A stretch of 46,375 nt of DNA from Nitrosomonas sp. (GTDB lineage Bacteria > Pseudomonadota > Gammaproteobacteria > Burkholderiales > Nitrosomonadaceae): the NCBI RefSeq assembly GCF_019752095.1, contig NZ_JAIEMO010000037.1, positions 1 to 46,375 of the forward strand, in the 5' to 3' direction. This document shows, in pieces, positions 9,298 to 19,770 of this stretch. Both the position numbers and the translations under genes were made by a program. Under the pieces are notes generated by a model. The model was not told where the DNA came from and ran no database searches. It was given only the letters and a program-made list of their open reading frames with translations. Position 1 is the stretch's first letter; each line of letters begins with the position of its first letter.

Positions 9298-10316
9298 GAT
9301 GTGTCACGGAAACGGTGACTGACCCATAAGGATGCTGCAAATAGCATTACTGCGCCACCCTGATGGGAAGCTGCCAGATGGATTGGTACCACCTTCAATA
9401 ACGTTGTGATACCTAAACTGATTTGCACTACCAGCATTAGTAGAAAAAGATTACAAGCAAGGCGTGTAGTACCGGAAAGTTCAGCCTTGTGCGCTTTGAA
9501 CCAGAATAGCGGGACTAAAAAAGCTAATAGCCACGCAATCAATCGATGGTCGAATTGCACTGTAGTGATATTATCAAAGAAATTTCGATACCACGGCTCC
9601 AGGATGAAGAGATCTGGTGGAATCAAATACCCATTCATTAACGGGAAGGTGTTATAAGCTAAGCCAGCGCGAATACCAGCAACAAAACCGCCGGACAGGA
9701 TCATAATAAAAATTAATGACGTGAGGCTATAGGAGAATCTGCGCAAGCTTTGAATTTTTTCGCTGGGCCTGGAGTGTTCGCTTTGTGGTGTGAGTAAGCC
9801 CAGAGCAACCCAAAACATTGCGGCAAAAATCACAAAGGCCAGCCCAAGATGCGCGGTGAGCCGATACTGACTGACATGCGGATCGTTAACCAATCCGCTC
9901 ATGACCATGTACCATCCCATAAATCCCTGCAATCCTCCCAGAATAAATATACCTGTCAACTTGATCCCCAGGGATCGATCGATACTTTTCTTAACCAGAA
10001 AATAAACAAAAGGGACAAAAAATACTATACCGATAAGCCGTCCCAGTAGGCGATGAAAGTATTCCCACCAGAAAATGTTTTTAAATTCGTCAACACTCAT
10101 ACCTTTATTAATTTTTTGGTACTGAGGGGAAGAGCGGTATTTCTCAAGCAGCACGTCCCAATCTTCCTGCGTGATTGGAGGCATGGTGCCCACGATAGGT
10201 TGCCACTCGACAATCGAGAGTCCTGAATCAGTTAACCGCGTAACGCCACCAACCACTATCATGGCAAATACCATGACACAACAAATAAGCAACCAAGTCG
10301 CAATAGGTTTTTGCAT
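9279..10316 (-). CDS. ctaA: Heme A synthase (COX15/CtaA family)
   Basis: A 345-residue polytopic membrane protein that oxidises the C8 methyl of heme O to a formyl group, giving heme A for cytochrome aa3-type oxidases. The N-terminal '[21 protein letters not shown]' block is diagnostic, as are '[15 protein letters not shown]', '[13 protein letters not shown]' and '[13 protein letters not shown]', which supply the paired heme-binding histidines. In the second half '[13 protein letters not shown]' and '[12 protein letters not shown]' repeat the pattern. About eight hydrophobic segments are visible. It is a single gene here; ctaB (heme O synthase) and oxidase subunits are not in the window. Confidence 0.93.
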   Translation of the reverse strand: MQKPIATWLLICCVMVFAMIVVGGVTRLTDSGLSIVEWQPIVGTMPPITQEDWDVLLEKYRSSPQYQKINKGMSVDEFKNIFWWEYFHRLLGRLIGIVFFVPFVYFLVKKSIDRSLGIKLTGIFILGGLQGFMGWYMVMSGLVNDPHVSQYRLTAHLGLAFVIFAAMFWVALGLLTPQSEHSRPSEKIQSLRRFSYSLTSLIFIMILSGGFVAGIRAGLAYNTFPLMNGYLIPPDLFILEPWYRNFFDNITTVQFDHRLIAWLLAFLVPLFWFKAHKAELSGTTRLACNLFLLMLVVQISLGITTLLKVVPIHLAASHQGGAVMLFAASLWVSHRFRDTSKAGQV

Positions 10317-10368
10317 AATCGTAAAAGTTATTAAATAAAATTAAATCGATGAATTGTAGTAAATTGTT

Positions 10369-10812
10369 TCATTTGTTACGCATCAAGCGTTGTTTAGTGC
10401 GTTCCCATTCTTTTTCTTTCTCGGACTCGCGCTTATCATGTTGTTTTTTGCCTTTGGCTAAGCCTATCTCCAGTTTAATCCTGCCTGCTTTATAATGCAT
10501 ATCCAATGGAACCAGAGTATATCCTGCGCGTTCGACTTTGCCGATAAGTCGTCTAATTTGTTCTGCGTGCAGCAACAATTTGCGTGTGCGCACCGGGTCA
10601 GGGTTAATATGCGTGGAGGCGGTCTTAAGCGGACTAATATGGCTGCCAATGAGATATAACGCGCTGTTTCGAATAATGACATAAGCTTCTTTTAGCTGAA
10701 CCCGACCATCGCGTATGGATTTGACCTCCCATCCTTCCAGCACTAAGCCTGTTTCGTATTTTTCCTCGATAAAATAATCGTGAAAAGCTTTTTTATTTTG
10801 TACTATACTCAT
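10369..10812 (-). CDS. smpB: SsrA-binding protein SmpB
   Basis: A 147-residue protein that binds tmRNA and brings it to stalled ribosomes for trans-translation. The family marks are clear: '[20 protein letters not shown]', '[19 protein letters not shown]', '[20 protein letters not shown]' and the basic tail '[22 protein letters not shown]'. Length is slightly below the usual 150-160. It lies divergently from ratA, the common arrangement in beta- and gammaproteobacteria. I saw no ssrA gene in the window. Confidence 0.96.
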   Translation of the reverse strand: MSIVQNKKAFHDYFIEEKYETGLVLEGWEVKSIRDGRVQLKEAYVIIRNSALYLIGSHISPLKTASTHINPDPVRTRKLLLHAEQIRRLIGKVERAGYTLVPLDMHYKAGRIKLEIGLAKGKKQHDKRESEKEKEWERTKQRLMRNK

Positions 10813-10900
10813 ACAGGAATTAAGCGGTGGGAATGACTAAAATTAGGCATATTTTATCAGTTTTTCGGTGTTTCCTCATTGATATGGGTTGATTTACTTT

Positions 10901-11338
10901 ATGGCAGAAATAGAAAAATCAGTTTTGGTTGAATACTCAGCCAGTCAAATGTTTGCATTAGTCGATGATGTTGAGGAATATCCAAAATTCCTTCCGTGGT
11001 GCGGCGGCACTTCGGTAGATCCGCAGGATGAGGTGACTACGCATGCTACAGTTAAGATTGACTATCATCATATCCGACATAGTTTTACCACTAAAAATAA
11101 GCGCTTTCCGCCTGACTTGATTGAAATGAGCTTGCTGGATGGCCCCTTTGAGCATCTGGATGGTTACTGGCAGTTTGTTCCATTATCCGATAATGCGTGC
11201 AAGATAAAATTCCGCTTGCACTACACTTTCTCGAATAAAATCCTGGAGAAACTGGTGGGGCCGGTGTTTCACATGATCGCGAATAGCTTCGTCGAATCTT
11301 TTGTTGACCGGGCGGAAGAAATCTACGGCAAGAAATGA
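10901..11338 (+). CDS. ratA: RatA/Coq10-type START-domain protein
   Basis: A 145-residue SRPBCC (START-like) protein of the RatA/COQ10 group. The opening 'MAEIEKSVLVEYSASQMFALV', 'VEEYPKFLPWCGG' and the end 'VDRAEEIYGKK' match the family. Members have been described as ubiquinone-binding chaperones and, for E. coli RatA, as a factor that blocks 70S assembly; which applies here is not shown. I prefer the ATG at 10901 to the upstream TTG at 10889, because family members begin with this 'MA.I' motif. It overlaps rnfH by four bases (ATGA), so the two are translationally coupled, while smpB is divergent. Confidence 0.92.
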   Translation: MAEIEKSVLVEYSASQMFALVDDVEEYPKFLPWCGGTSVDPQDEVTTHATVKIDYHHIRHSFTTKNKRFPPDLIEMSLLDGPFEHLDGYWQFVPLSDNACKIKFRLHYTFSNKILEKLVGPVFHMIANSFVESFVDRAEEIYGKK

Positions 11339-11634
11339 CTGTAGTACTTCAGATTGAAATTGCCTATGCACTGCCTAATATTCAAATTCTGAAAAAAATC
11401 ACTGTACCGTTGGGTTGTACGGTTGAGCAAGCACTTGCAATTTCAGAGATTTTACAGAAATTCCCAGAAATTGATCTAGCCAAAAATAAGTTGGGTATTT
11501 TTGGAAAATTTGTGCGATTAGATACGCAATTACATTCTAACGACAGAATCGAAATTTATCGCCCGTTGATAATAGATCCGAAGGAAATCAGACGAATGCG
11601 CACTAAAAGTTCGGTACATTCAGATAATCGGTGA
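11335..11634 (+). CDS. rnfH: RnfH family protein (UPF0125)
   Basis: A 99-residue ubiquitin-fold protein of the RnfH/UPF0125 family. It shows 'IEIAYALPNIQILKKITVPLG', 'GIFGKFVRLDTQL' and 'DRIEIYRPLIIDPKEIRRMR', the last being the family signature. Its start overlaps the ratA stop by four bases, and this ratA-rnfH pair beside smpB is widely conserved in proteobacteria. Despite the name, it is usually not linked to the Rnf electron-transfer complex; its biochemical function is unknown. Confidence 0.92.
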   Translation: MTVVLQIEIAYALPNIQILKKITVPLGCTVEQALAISEILQKFPEIDLAKNKLGIFGKFVRLDTQLHSNDRIEIYRPLIIDPKEIRRMRTKSSVHSDNR

Positions 11635-11833
11635 CCTTGGTTACCATCACTGAATAACTCTTTCTTTTGGATAGTTTCTAATGAATTTATTCATCCCGAA
11701 AGTTACATGTTGTGCTTATTGATATCTTGAATTTATATTGTTTCATTCTAATTATTTCAATCTTGCCCGAAGATATCATTTCCAATAAATTGTGATGCTT
11801 GTATAGCCTTGGAATTTCGGCAGATCTGACTCT

Positions 11834-13771
11834 ATGCTTGATATTGATTCCATTTTTTCATCCGATGGCGTACTTTCTAATCACATTACGGGGTTTCGTG
11901 CGCGTTCACAACAATTAGAAATGGCGCAAGCTATTGCAGTAGCGATCGCCAAGAACGAGGTTCTGGTTGCTGAAGCGGGCACTGGAACAGGCAAAACTTT
12001 CGCCTATTTGGTGCCAGCCTTGTTAGCGGGTGGTAAAGCAATCATATCCACAGGAACAAAGACGCTACAAGATCAATTATTTAATCGTGATATTCCGACA
12101 TTGCGCGCAGCACTTAAAATGCCGGTTACGGTTGCATTATTAAAAGGGCGAGCGAATTATATTTGTCATTATCACTTAGAAAAAAGCCTGCAGGATACGC
12201 ATTTGAGCTTTATCAATCGGGACGAGATCCAATATCTACAAAAAATAGAACGTTACGCCAACATCAGTAAAAGTGGTGATAAAAGTGGCTTGAGCGAAGT
12301 GCCTGAAATGGCTGCCATTTGGCAGCATGTGACTTCAACCCGAGATAACTGCCTGGGTTCCGAATGTCCAAACTATAAAAAATGTTTTGTGATGGAAGCG
12401 CGCAAGCAAGCATTAGTGGCGGATATAGTAGTGGTGAATCACCACTTGTTTTTTGCCGATGTTATGCTGCGTGATGAAGGATTATCTGAGTTGTTACCCG
12501 CTTGTAATACGGTCATTTTTGATGAAGCGCACCAATTGCCGGAAACGGCCAGTTTATTTTTTGGTGAATCGATAAGTACCGGTCAATTGCTGGAGCTTGC
12601 GCACGATGTCAAGCTGGAAGCAATTCAGGCTGCCGGTGATTTTGTGCAGCTGCCAGAAGCAATTGCCGCCATGGAAAAAGCTGCACGTGATTTGCGTTTA
12701 ACCATCAAGGAAGACAACACACGGTTGTCTTTGTCGGCGGCAAATCAACAGACGGATTTTAATGTGGCACTGGATAAGCTACTGGAGCAATTCATTGATT
12801 TGGTAAAACTACTGGAAAGTCAGGCAGAACGATCTGAAGGATTGGAAAACTGCCGGCAGCGAGCAACCAATCATTTGTATTTAATCCAGCGCTGGCGTAA
12901 TGAAACCGAAATGCAAGACCATGTTCGCTGGATTGAAGTTTACCATCAGGCATTGCAACTCAATGCGACGCCACTATCGATTTCTGAAATCTTCCAAAAG
13001 CAATTGATGGCATCGCCACGCGCCTGGATTTTTACTTCAGCAACATTGTCGGTTAAAAAGGATTTTTCCCATTACAATAATCAAATGGGATTGAATACAG
13101 CACAAACTGCTTGTTGGGACAGCCCATTTAATTTTTCTGAGCAGGCGCTGCTCTATGTGCCACTTGGTTTGCCGGAACCACATCATAAAACTTATATCGA
13201 TCAGGTTGTTCAATCGGCATTACCGGTGCTGCGTGCCAGCCGCGGGCGCGCTTTTTTCCTTTGCACCAGTTTACGCGCGATGCAGCGTATTTATGAGCTA
13301 TTGCAGAACTCCGATGACTTTGGTGATTTCCCGTTACTGCTTCAGGGGCAGGGTTCGCGCTCATATATGCTAGAGCGATTCCGCACACTAAATAATGCAA
13401 TTTTGGTGGGTAGCCAATCTTTCTGGGAAGGGGTTGATGTGCGAGGGGAGACGTTATCGCTGGTTATCATTGATAAACTGCCGTTTGCGCCCCCGGATGA
13501 CCCGGTTTTATCAGCGCGCATCGAGAAAATTAATAACGAAGGCGGCAACGCTTTCATGGAGTACCAACTGCCCCGAGCAGTTATCAATCTGAAGCAAGGT
13601 GCCGGACGGTTAATCAGAGATGAAACAGACCGCGGTGTGTTGATGATTTGTGATCCGCGTTTGACAACAAAAGCTTATGGCAGACAAATATGGCAGAGTT
13701 TGCCCCCTATGAAGCGTACTCGGGATTTGGCAGAGGTCGAACGCTTCTTTTATGCTGATGAAGAGAATTGA
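11834..13771 (+). CDS. DinG/YoaA-type ATP-dependent Fe-S DNA helicase
   Basis: A 645-residue superfamily 2 helicase of the XPD/DinG class, which unwinds DNA 5' to 3'. Walker A is A-G-T-G-T-G-K-T at residues 48-55 and the DEAH box is at 230-233. Four cysteines at about 111, 173, 178 and 184 match the Fe-S cluster domain. The C-terminal motifs 'GSQSFWEGVDVRGETLSLV' and 'QGAGRLIRDETDRGVL' complete the set. Length and lack of an N-terminal exonuclease fit the YoaA branch better than Gram-positive DinG. About 200 bases upstream have no gene and probably hold the promoter. Confidence 0.92.
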   Translation: MLDIDSIFSSDGVLSNHITGFRARSQQLEMAQAIAVAIAKNEVLVAEAGTGTGKTFAYLVPALLAGGKAIISTGTKTLQDQLFNRDIPTLRAALKMPVTVALLKGRANYICHYHLEKSLQDTHLSFINRDEIQYLQKIERYANISKSGDKSGLSEVPEMAAIWQHVTSTRDNCLGSECPNYKKCFVMEARKQALVADIVVVNHHLFFADVMLRDEGLSELLPACNTVIFDEAHQLPETASLFFGESISTGQLLELAHDVKLEAIQAAGDFVQLPEAIAAMEKAARDLRLTIKEDNTRLSLSAANQQTDFNVALDKLLEQFIDLVKLLESQAERSEGLENCRQRATNHLYLIQRWRNETEMQDHVRWIEVYHQALQLNATPLSISEIFQKQLMASPRAWIFTSATLSVKKDFSHYNNQMGLNTAQTACWDSPFNFSEQALLYVPLGLPEPHHKTYIDQVVQSALPVLRASRGRAFFLCTSLRAMQRIYELLQNSDDFGDFPLLLQGQGSRSYMLERFRTLNNAILVGSQSFWEGVDVRGETLSLVIIDKLPFAPPDDPVLSARIEKINNEGGNAFMEYQLPRAVINLKQGAGRLIRDETDRGVLMICDPRLTTKAYGRQIWQSLPPMKRTRDLAEVERFFYADEEN

Positions 13772-13937
13772 TTTTTTAATTTGGAATGATCTATTTTACC
13801 AATGATATTAAAATCTTAATGATTTCCGATAGCACGAATAACACAAAGATCAGGCCAATATTAAACATAATGCAATGATATGTGATGATTTCTCTGAGGC
13901 TTATTACGAAAATGATGATATAGGGTATAAATAGATT

Positions 13938-14711
13938 ATGGTTATGAAATTAGCAACCTGGAATGTTAATTCACTCAAAGTACGTTTGCCGCAAGTCATT
14001 GACTGGCTATTTGAAAATAAACCCGATGTACTATGTCTTCAGGAAATAAAAGTAATCGATGAAAATTTTCCTATTGATGAAATAATGACTGCAGGTTATG
14101 AATCCGTTTTCATCGGGCAAAAAACTTATAATGGTGTTGCGATACTCAGTAAACAAAAAGCAAGCAAGGTAATTACTGCAATACCCGGTTTGGCGGATGA
14201 GCAAAAAAGAATAATTGCTGCAACTTATGGCGATTTACGTGTCATTTGTGCTTATGTGCCGAATGGAGATCATGTTGAATCGGAGAAATATGAATATAAA
14301 CTGCGTTGGCTGCCGGCCTTTACCCAATGGCTACAGCAAGAATTAATAGATTATAAAAATTTAGCTGTACTGGGCGATTTTAATATCGCACCGGAGGATC
14401 GTGATGTCTATGATGCCGAACTTTGGAAAGGAAAGGTGCTATGCAGTGAGCCAGAGCGTACGGCTTTTAGAAATATACTTAATTTAGGATTGACTGATAG
14501 CTTTCGTTTGTTTGAACAACCTGAGAAATCCTATACCTGGTGGGATTATCGAATGATGGCTTTTCGTCGCAACCAGGGATTGCGGATTGATCACATATTG
14601 CTGAGCAATGAACTCTCTAGCGCATGTGTGACATGTATCGTTGATAAAACAATGCGCAAACTGGAACGTCCCTCGGATCATGCGCCTGTTTGGGTTGAGC
14701 TTTCCGCCTGA
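13938..14711 (+). CDS. xth: Exodeoxyribonuclease III (AP endonuclease)
   Basis: A 257-residue member of the exonuclease III family that cuts DNA 5' of abasic sites and trims 3' ends in base-excision repair. It has 'LATWNVNSLKVRLPQV', the metal-binding 'DVLCLQEIKV', 'GDFNIAPEDRDVYD', 'SYTWWDYRMMAFRRNQGLRIDH' and the catalytic 'SDHAPVWVEL'. The start could be ATG 13938 or ATG 13944; no good ribosome-binding site precedes either. A TATAAA box at 13926-13931 sits only six bases before the first ATG, so the mRNA may be nearly leaderless. Confidence 0.93.
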   Translation: MVMKLATWNVNSLKVRLPQVIDWLFENKPDVLCLQEIKVIDENFPIDEIMTAGYESVFIGQKTYNGVAILSKQKASKVITAIPGLADEQKRIIAATYGDLRVICAYVPNGDHVESEKYEYKLRWLPAFTQWLQQELIDYKNLAVLGDFNIAPEDRDVYDAELWKGKVLCSEPERTAFRNILNLGLTDSFRLFEQPEKSYTWWDYRMMAFRRNQGLRIDHILLSNELSSACVTCIVDKTMRKLERPSDHAPVWVELSA

Positions 14712-14857
14712 TCTTGTAGTTTAATCGACTACTAAAAACGCGCTGAATCGATGCAAGACAAAAAGCGAGTAAAAGTATGCAGTTACGCCCCGAATAAAAG
14801 ATCATCCTTAGCCCATCTCTTAACCTCGCAATACAATACAGTTTGCTTCGATATAGC

Positions 14858-15307
14858 TTATCTGGTTTTTACGGGCACCTTATCCAGATCGCTTTTCATC
14901 AATTCTAGATTTTTCTCGCGTGCACTGATTTCTTCTCTTAACCGATCTACCCGGTTAAGGTATCTTTGGTAATTGCGCTCACTACCCAAGCGATCTGGCA
15001 TGCCATCTTTGTATTCACTTTTGGCTTCATTAAGTTGCGCCTCTTCCTCGGCAATTTTATTTTGCAATTGTTCGCGATGCTCTTTGAGTTTCATGGATTC
15101 TCTGCGCTTCGAAATTCGATCTTCAACTTCGCCAGTATCTACAGGTGGAACAACAATAATCGGGGGTAAATCGACGCGTTTGGAATCGTTGGAAGGTATA
15201 TTTGAATAGGTTACGTTACCGTTCTCATCAGTATGCTTATAGACGCCGGCATGAGATAAACTAAAATATAGAATTAAGGCTATGAAGAGGAAAGAATTTC
15301 TCAGCAT
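14858..15307 (-). CDS. Secreted DUF4124-domain protein, second of a pair
   Basis: A 149-residue protein with a signal peptide ('LFIALILYFSLSHAG') followed by the DUF4124 block 'VYKHTDENGNVTYSNIPSN'. The rest is charged and probably a coiled coil (about residues 65-140, 'RESMKLKEHREQLQNKIAEE'). DUF4124 proteins are common periplasmic proteins of unknown role in betaproteobacteria. The start lies immediately after the stop of a similar gene (15309-15758), so the two form a tandem duplicated pair in one transcript. Confidence 0.85.
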   Translation of the reverse strand: MLRNSFLFIALILYFSLSHAGVYKHTDENGNVTYSNIPSNDSKRVDLPPIIVVPPVDTGEVEDRISKRRESMKLKEHREQLQNKIAEEEAQLNEAKSEYKDGMPDRLGSERNYQRYLNRVDRLREEISAREKNLELMKSDLDKVPVKTR

Positions 15308-15308
15308 T

Positions 15309-15758
15309 TTATCGATTCAGCTCTTTTTTTAATGTCGCAACGTTTCTTTGGTGCAGAAGCAATTTATTTTGTAGTTGCACAGTTTTTTCCTGAGAATTAT
15401 TCTTGAATTCAGGCTTGCTGCGAATCTCATCCAAAAAATTCTGTGCTTCAGAAAAAAGTTTTTCTTCAGTGATAAGCTCTTTTTGTAAAATTTCACGGCG
15501 CATGACATCACGGCCTTTCTGTGTGGTATCAGTCACACGTGGAAAATTTAAATTTGAACTTGGTTTTGATTGACTGGATTTCGTATTTCTCGAAAACGAG
15601 GCAATAGAAATTTTTTCTGCATTAGGGATACGTCGATTCGTAAAGGTGATGTTGCCATCTTTATCGACATATTTATATATTTCTGAGCTGGCAATTGCTT
15701 GTGGAAAGCCAATCGGCGGTATAAAGATCAATAAAATCAAGAATATTTTTGTTTTCAT
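15309..15758 (-). CDS. Secreted DUF4124-domain protein, first of a pair
   Basis: A 149-residue protein with a signal peptide ('IFLILLIFIPPIGFPQAIA'), the DUF4124 block 'IYKYVDKDGNITFTNRRIP' and a charged C-terminal helical region ('LQKELITEEKLFSEAQNFLD'). It is the same length and layout as the gene following it, one base downstream, and probably arose by tandem duplication. Function unknown; periplasmic location inferred from the signal peptide. Confidence 0.85.
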   Translation of the reverse strand: MKTKIFLILLIFIPPIGFPQAIASSEIYKYVDKDGNITFTNRRIPNAEKISIASFSRNTKSSQSKPSSNLNFPRVTDTTQKGRDVMRREILQKELITEEKLFSEAQNFLDEIRSKPEFKNNSQEKTVQLQNKLLLHQRNVATLKKELNR

Positions 15759-15947
15759 ATTTTGCTGAAAGAATATTAATGACAGTTACAACTGTTTGAT
15801 TAGTTTATCAAAGCTTTCTTTATCGAAAAGCAAAAAAAGAACTGTAATTCCTCCTTATTACATCACTTAAAATATATTAGATTCTATACGTTTTCCAGTG
15901 GGCATTCATCTTGTCCTGTACATTCAGTTTTCTGAGCTTTCTGAAAA

Positions 15948-17363
15948 TTATAAGCTGTAATACAAATCAAATTCAATCGGATGTGTGGTGCTACGTAATA
16001 ATAGCACTTCATCCATCTTAAGCTGAATGTATGCATCAATCAGATCATTGGAGAACACGCCGCCACGAATCAAGAAATCCCGATCTTTATCCAAGCATTC
16101 CAAAGCTTCATCTAACGAAGTACAGGAATTAGGCACCTTGGCGGCTTCTTCTGGCGGTAAGTCATAAAGATTTTTATCCATTGGATCGCCGGGATGTATT
16201 TTATTTTGGATACCATCTAAACCCGCCATCATTAATGCAGTGAATGCGAGATAAGGATTTGCGGTTGGATCAGGAAAACGAACCTCAATACGCCGTCCTT
16301 TGGGATTGCTGGTATGTGGAATACGAATTGCTGCCGACCGGTTGCTAGCCGAATAAGCCAGATTGACCGGTGCTTCAAATCCGGCGACCAATCGTTTATA
16401 TGAGTTGGTGCTGGGATTGCAGATGGCATTTAGTGCTTTGGCATGCTTGAGAATGCCACCAAGGTAATACAAGGCAATTTCAGATAAGCCCGCATAGCCG
16501 TTGCCAGAGAATAAGTTCTTGCCATCTTTCCAGATCGACTGATGCACATGCATGCCTGAGCCATTATCGCCCACGATTGGCTTGGGCATGAAAGTTGCAG
16601 TTTTGCCGTATGAATGCGCAACGTTATGGATCACGTATTTAAGAATCTGATTCCAATCTGCACGTTTCACCAGACTGTTAAAGCGTGTGCCTATTTCACA
16701 TTGACCTGCGGTAGCTACTTCATGATGATGAACTTCGACCCCCACACCCATTTCTTCCAGAGTTAGGCACATGGCGGAGCGAATATCTTGCAATGCGTCT
16801 ACGGGGGGTACCGGGAAGTAACCGCCTTTGATGGCAGGACGATGACCGACATTACCACTTTCATATTTGATTGCCGAACTCCAGGCAGCTTCCTCAGATT
16901 CAATTTTGACCGAGCAACCCGACATGCCGGTATGCCAGCGGACAGAATCGAAAATAAAAAATTCAGGCTCCGGGCCAAAATAGGCTACGTCGCCGATGCC
17001 TGTTGATTTAAGGTAAATTTCTCCGCGTCTGGCGAGTGAGCGTGGATCGCGACTATAACCTTTACCGTCAGCGGGTTCGACGACGTCGCAGGTGAGCAGC
17101 AGTGTTGGTTCATCCATGAATGGATCCACATTGGCGGTATCAGGATCAGGAATCAATAACATATCGGATGCTTGAATGCCTTTCCAACCGCCAATTGACG
17201 AACCGTCAAAAGGATGACCATCGTCAAATTTATCTGCATCAAAGTTGTGCGAAGGTAGGGTGACATGATGCTCTTTTCCATTGGTATCGGTAAAACGCAA
17301 ATCAACGAATTTAATTTCATTGTCTTGAATCAATTTCAAAACATCAGCTACCACCATATTCAT
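15948..17363 (-). CDS. glnA: Glutamine synthetase, type I
   Basis: A 471-residue type I glutamine synthetase, which makes glutamine from glutamate, ammonia and ATP as a cytoplasmic dodecamer. It contains 'FDGSSIGGW' near residue 52, '[10 protein letters not shown]' at 130-139, the ATP-binding '[16 protein letters not shown]' at 261-276 and the adenylylation site 'NLYDLPPEE' with Tyr400. The tyrosine predicts control by the adenylyltransferase GlnE. The gene is alone and divergent from recQ; no ntrBC genes follow within the window. An extended -10 box lies at 17415-17423. Confidence 0.97.
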   Translation of the reverse strand: MNMVVADVLKLIQDNEIKFVDLRFTDTNGKEHHVTLPSHNFDADKFDDGHPFDGSSIGGWKGIQASDMLLIPDPDTANVDPFMDEPTLLLTCDVVEPADGKGYSRDPRSLARRGEIYLKSTGIGDVAYFGPEPEFFIFDSVRWHTGMSGCSVKIESEEAAWSSAIKYESGNVGHRPAIKGGYFPVPPVDALQDIRSAMCLTLEEMGVGVEVHHHEVATAGQCEIGTRFNSLVKRADWNQILKYVIHNVAHSYGKTATFMPKPIVGDNGSGMHVHQSIWKDGKNLFSGNGYAGLSEIALYYLGGILKHAKALNAICNPSTNSYKRLVAGFEAPVNLAYSASNRSAAIRIPHTSNPKGRRIEVRFPDPTANPYLAFTALMMAGLDGIQNKIHPGDPMDKNLYDLPPEEAAKVPNSCTSLDEALECLDKDRDFLIRGGVFSNDLIDAYIQLKMDEVLLLRSTTHPIEFDLYYSL

Positions 17364-17414
17364 TTCTCCAAACTAATGTCACAAATTTTATAATTAAAGG
17401 TTCATTTAGATAGA

Positions 17415-17423
17415 ATTATACCA
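17415..17423 (-). promoter_or_regulatory. Candidate extended -10 promoter box for glnA
   Basis: On the minus strand the sequence is TGGTATAAT, a full TATAAT with the TGn extension, about 50 bases before the glnA start. The -35 region is poor, as is usual for extended -10 promoters. I see no sigma-54 -24/-12 element between recQ and glnA. Confidence 0.5.
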
Positions 17424-17581
17424 GCACAACCGCATGAATAATTTGAAACGACATTAACGATTGTTATCTGATCGAATGAATGGAAATAAACATGCAAGTG
17501 TCTGGATGTGCATTCTATTGTAGTATCATGTTTGAAGTCCTTACGATTCGTAAAAGTCAATTTGCAGTAGCTCAATTCTGA

Positions 17582-19381
17582 ATGCCCGAAGCACTCAACA
17601 TACTCAAGGAAGTTTTTGGTTACCCAGCTTTTCGCGGGCAGCAAGCGGGAGTCATTGCGCATCTCGCCAGTGGGGGCGACTGTCTGGTATTGATGCCAAC
17701 GGGGGGTGGTAAGTCATTGTGCTATCAAATTCCAGCGTTAATGCGCAATGGTGTTGCTATTGTAGTGTCTCCACTCATTGCCTTGATGCAGAATCAAGTC
17801 ACCGCATTGCACGAAATCGGGGTGCGTGCCGCAGTGCTGAATTCTTCATTGTCACAACAAGAAGCCATCCAAGTTGAGCAGAAGCTTTTAGCGGATGCAT
17901 TTGATTTGTTATATGTGGCGCCTGAGCGCTTGTTGACTGCGCGGTTTCTGAATCTGATTGCACGCATCCCAATCGCCTTGTTCGCAATTGATGAAGCGCA
18001 TTGCGTTTCGCAATGGGGGCATGATTTCCGACCAGAATACATTCAATTATCAATTTTACATGAACGTTTCCCTGAGGTTCCCCGTATTGCATTGACAGCA
18101 ACCGCTGACATGGATACGCGTAAAGAAATTATTGAGCGCCTTGGGCTGGGTATAGCCAAGGTATTTGTTTCGAGTTTTGATCGCCCGAATATTCGTTACC
18201 AAATTGTCGATAAAACCAATAGCCGCTCACAGTTATTGACTTTCATCCAAGCGGAACATCCAGGAGATACTGGGATTGTGTATTGCCTGTCGCGTAAAAA
18301 AGTGGAAGAAACCGCCCTTTGGTTGGTGAAACAAGGCTTGCATGCGATAGCCTATCATGCTGGCATGAGCATGCAGCAACGAAGCTTGAATCAGGAAAAA
18401 TTTTTGCGTGAAGAGAGCATCATCATGGTTGCTACAATAGCGTTTGGTATGGGGATCGATAAACCGGATGTGCGTTTTGTTGCGCATCTGGATTTGCCGA
18501 AAAGTATCGAAGGCTACTATCAGGAAACAGGCCGTGCTGGCCGCGATGGTCAAGCCGCTAACGCTTGGATGGCGTATGGTCTTGGTGACGTTATTCAACT
18601 GCGGCGTATGATTGAAGAATCTGAGGCGCAGCATAAATTTAAGCAAGTGGCTGCGCGCAAACTGGAAGCCATGCTATCGTTGTGCGAAACGACTACTTGT
18701 CGCCGTATTCGCATGCTAAGTTATTTCGGTGAGAGCATCGAGACAGTAGGGTGTGGAAATTGCGACATTTGTCTAAACCCGCCCAAAGTGTGGGACGCTA
18801 CGGTGGAAGTGCAAAAGGCAATGTCGTGCGTTTATCGTACGGGGCAGATTTTCGGGGCAGGTCATTTAATTGATGTTTTGCGGGGCAATCTGACCGATCG
18901 TGTAAAAGAATGGCATCATGACAGAATCAGCACTTTTGGGATTGGGGGAGATTTACCCGAAAAGACCTGGCGTGCGATATTTCGCCAGATCGTTGCGCTG
19001 GGCTTGTTGATACCGGATAGTGAAGGGCACGGTGCTTTGCATCTGACTGAGGCGAGCCGTGCTGTGCTTAAAGGACAGCAGAACGTGTGTTTGCGTCAAC
19101 AAACAAAAATTGAGCAAATATCCAGTAAACGCACTGGCGATGATCTAATTTCCTTGGCTCCAGCCGAACGCTCCTTGTGGGAGCAATTACGTTCATGGCG
19201 GGCAAAGACAGCTAAAGAGCATGGCGTTCCGGCTTATGTGATTTTTCATGACGCCACTTTGCACGAATTGGCGCGTTTATGCCCGCAAACGGAAGATGAA
19301 TTGAGTCAAGTGACCGGTATCGGTGCGCGCAAACTCGATAAATATGGTATTTATCTGATGGAGATCCTACGTGGTGATTAA
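17582..19381 (+). CDS. recQ: ATP-dependent DNA helicase RecQ
   Basis: A 599-residue 3' to 5' helicase acting in recombination and stalled-fork repair. Walker A is '[12 protein letters not shown]' (about 38-49), the DEAH box is at 137-140 with '[11 protein letters not shown]' after it, and motif VI is '[10 protein letters not shown]'. The RQC zinc site is complete (Cys373, 391, 394, 397), a winged-helix part follows, and an HRDC domain occupies about residues 520-595. The ATG at 17582 fits the family start, although no Shine-Dalgarno sequence is visible. Divergent from glnA. Confidence 0.96.
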   Translation: MPEALNILKEVFGYPAFRGQQAGVIAHLASGGDCLVLMPTGGGKSLCYQIPALMRNGVAIVVSPLIALMQNQVTALHEIGVRAAVLNSSLSQQEAIQVEQKLLADAFDLLYVAPERLLTARFLNLIARIPIALFAIDEAHCVSQWGHDFRPEYIQLSILHERFPEVPRIALTATADMDTRKEIIERLGLGIAKVFVSSFDRPNIRYQIVDKTNSRSQLLTFIQAEHPGDTGIVYCLSRKKVEETALWLVKQGLHAIAYHAGMSMQQRSLNQEKFLREESIIMVATIAFGMGIDKPDVRFVAHLDLPKSIEGYYQETGRAGRDGQAANAWMAYGLGDVIQLRRMIEESEAQHKFKQVAARKLEAMLSLCETTTCRRIRMLSYFGESIETVGCGNCDICLNPPKVWDATVEVQKAMSCVYRTGQIFGAGHLIDVLRGNLTDRVKEWHHDRISTFGIGGDLPEKTWRAIFRQIVALGLLIPDSEGHGALHLTEASRAVLKGQQNVCLRQQTKIEQISSKRTGDDLISLAPAERSLWEQLRSWRAKTAKEHGVPAYVIFHDATLHELARLCPQTEDELSQVTGIGARKLDKYGIYLMEILRGD

Positions 19382-19506
19382 GAAATCGCCGGCTGACAAA
19401 AGATAAGTTGAGCGGCATTAACCAAGTGCTTGGAAATTTTTTCTGTTCTGTTATATACTCAAAACCTCAAAACATACATGGTAAATCTAAATAAGGAAAT
19501 TAAGTG

Positions 19507-19692
19507 ATGAAACTGTCAATATTTACTGTAGTACTATTAGCTTTCTTCTTATCCGCCTGCGGTAGTGCTGATATGGGCGATCCAAGCGCTAGTGCCGATG
19601 ACTGTGAATTTGGAATAGATGGTAATGGCAATTGTCTCAAAGAAGGGCAAGATCCACGTCCTTTCGGTGGCACCAGCAAACCTGGGCATTAA
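19507..19692 (+). CDS. Small lipoprotein of unknown function
   Basis: A 61-residue protein with a hydrophobic signal and lipobox L-S-A-C ('LAFFLSACGSADMGD'), so a lipid-anchored envelope protein. The mature part is short, acidic and glycine-rich, with two further cysteines ('DDCEFG', 'GNCLKEG') that could form a disulfide. AAGGA at 19493-19497 serves the ATG at 19507; a GTG three bases before it is an alternative. The gene is followed by a strong terminator and is probably a single-gene unit. No family recognised. Confidence 0.75.
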   Translation: MKLSIFTVVLLAFFLSACGSADMGDPSASADDCEFGIDGNGNCLKEGQDPRPFGGTSKPGH

Positions 19693-19730
19693 TCCCTCAA
19701 GATTTAATACCGAAACAATCTCATTGCGAT

Positions 19731-19770
19731 GAGACAAAAAAACCGCCCAAAGTGGCGGTTTTTTTGTCTC
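19731..19770. terminator. Strong symmetrical hairpin terminator
   Basis: Two perfect 17-base arms (19731-19747 and 19754-19770) flank a six-base loop, CAAAGT. The stem contains ACCGCC/GGCGGT and runs of A and T on its outer halves, so it can act as a Rho-independent terminator in both directions. It ends the small lipoprotein gene. Confidence 0.9.
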
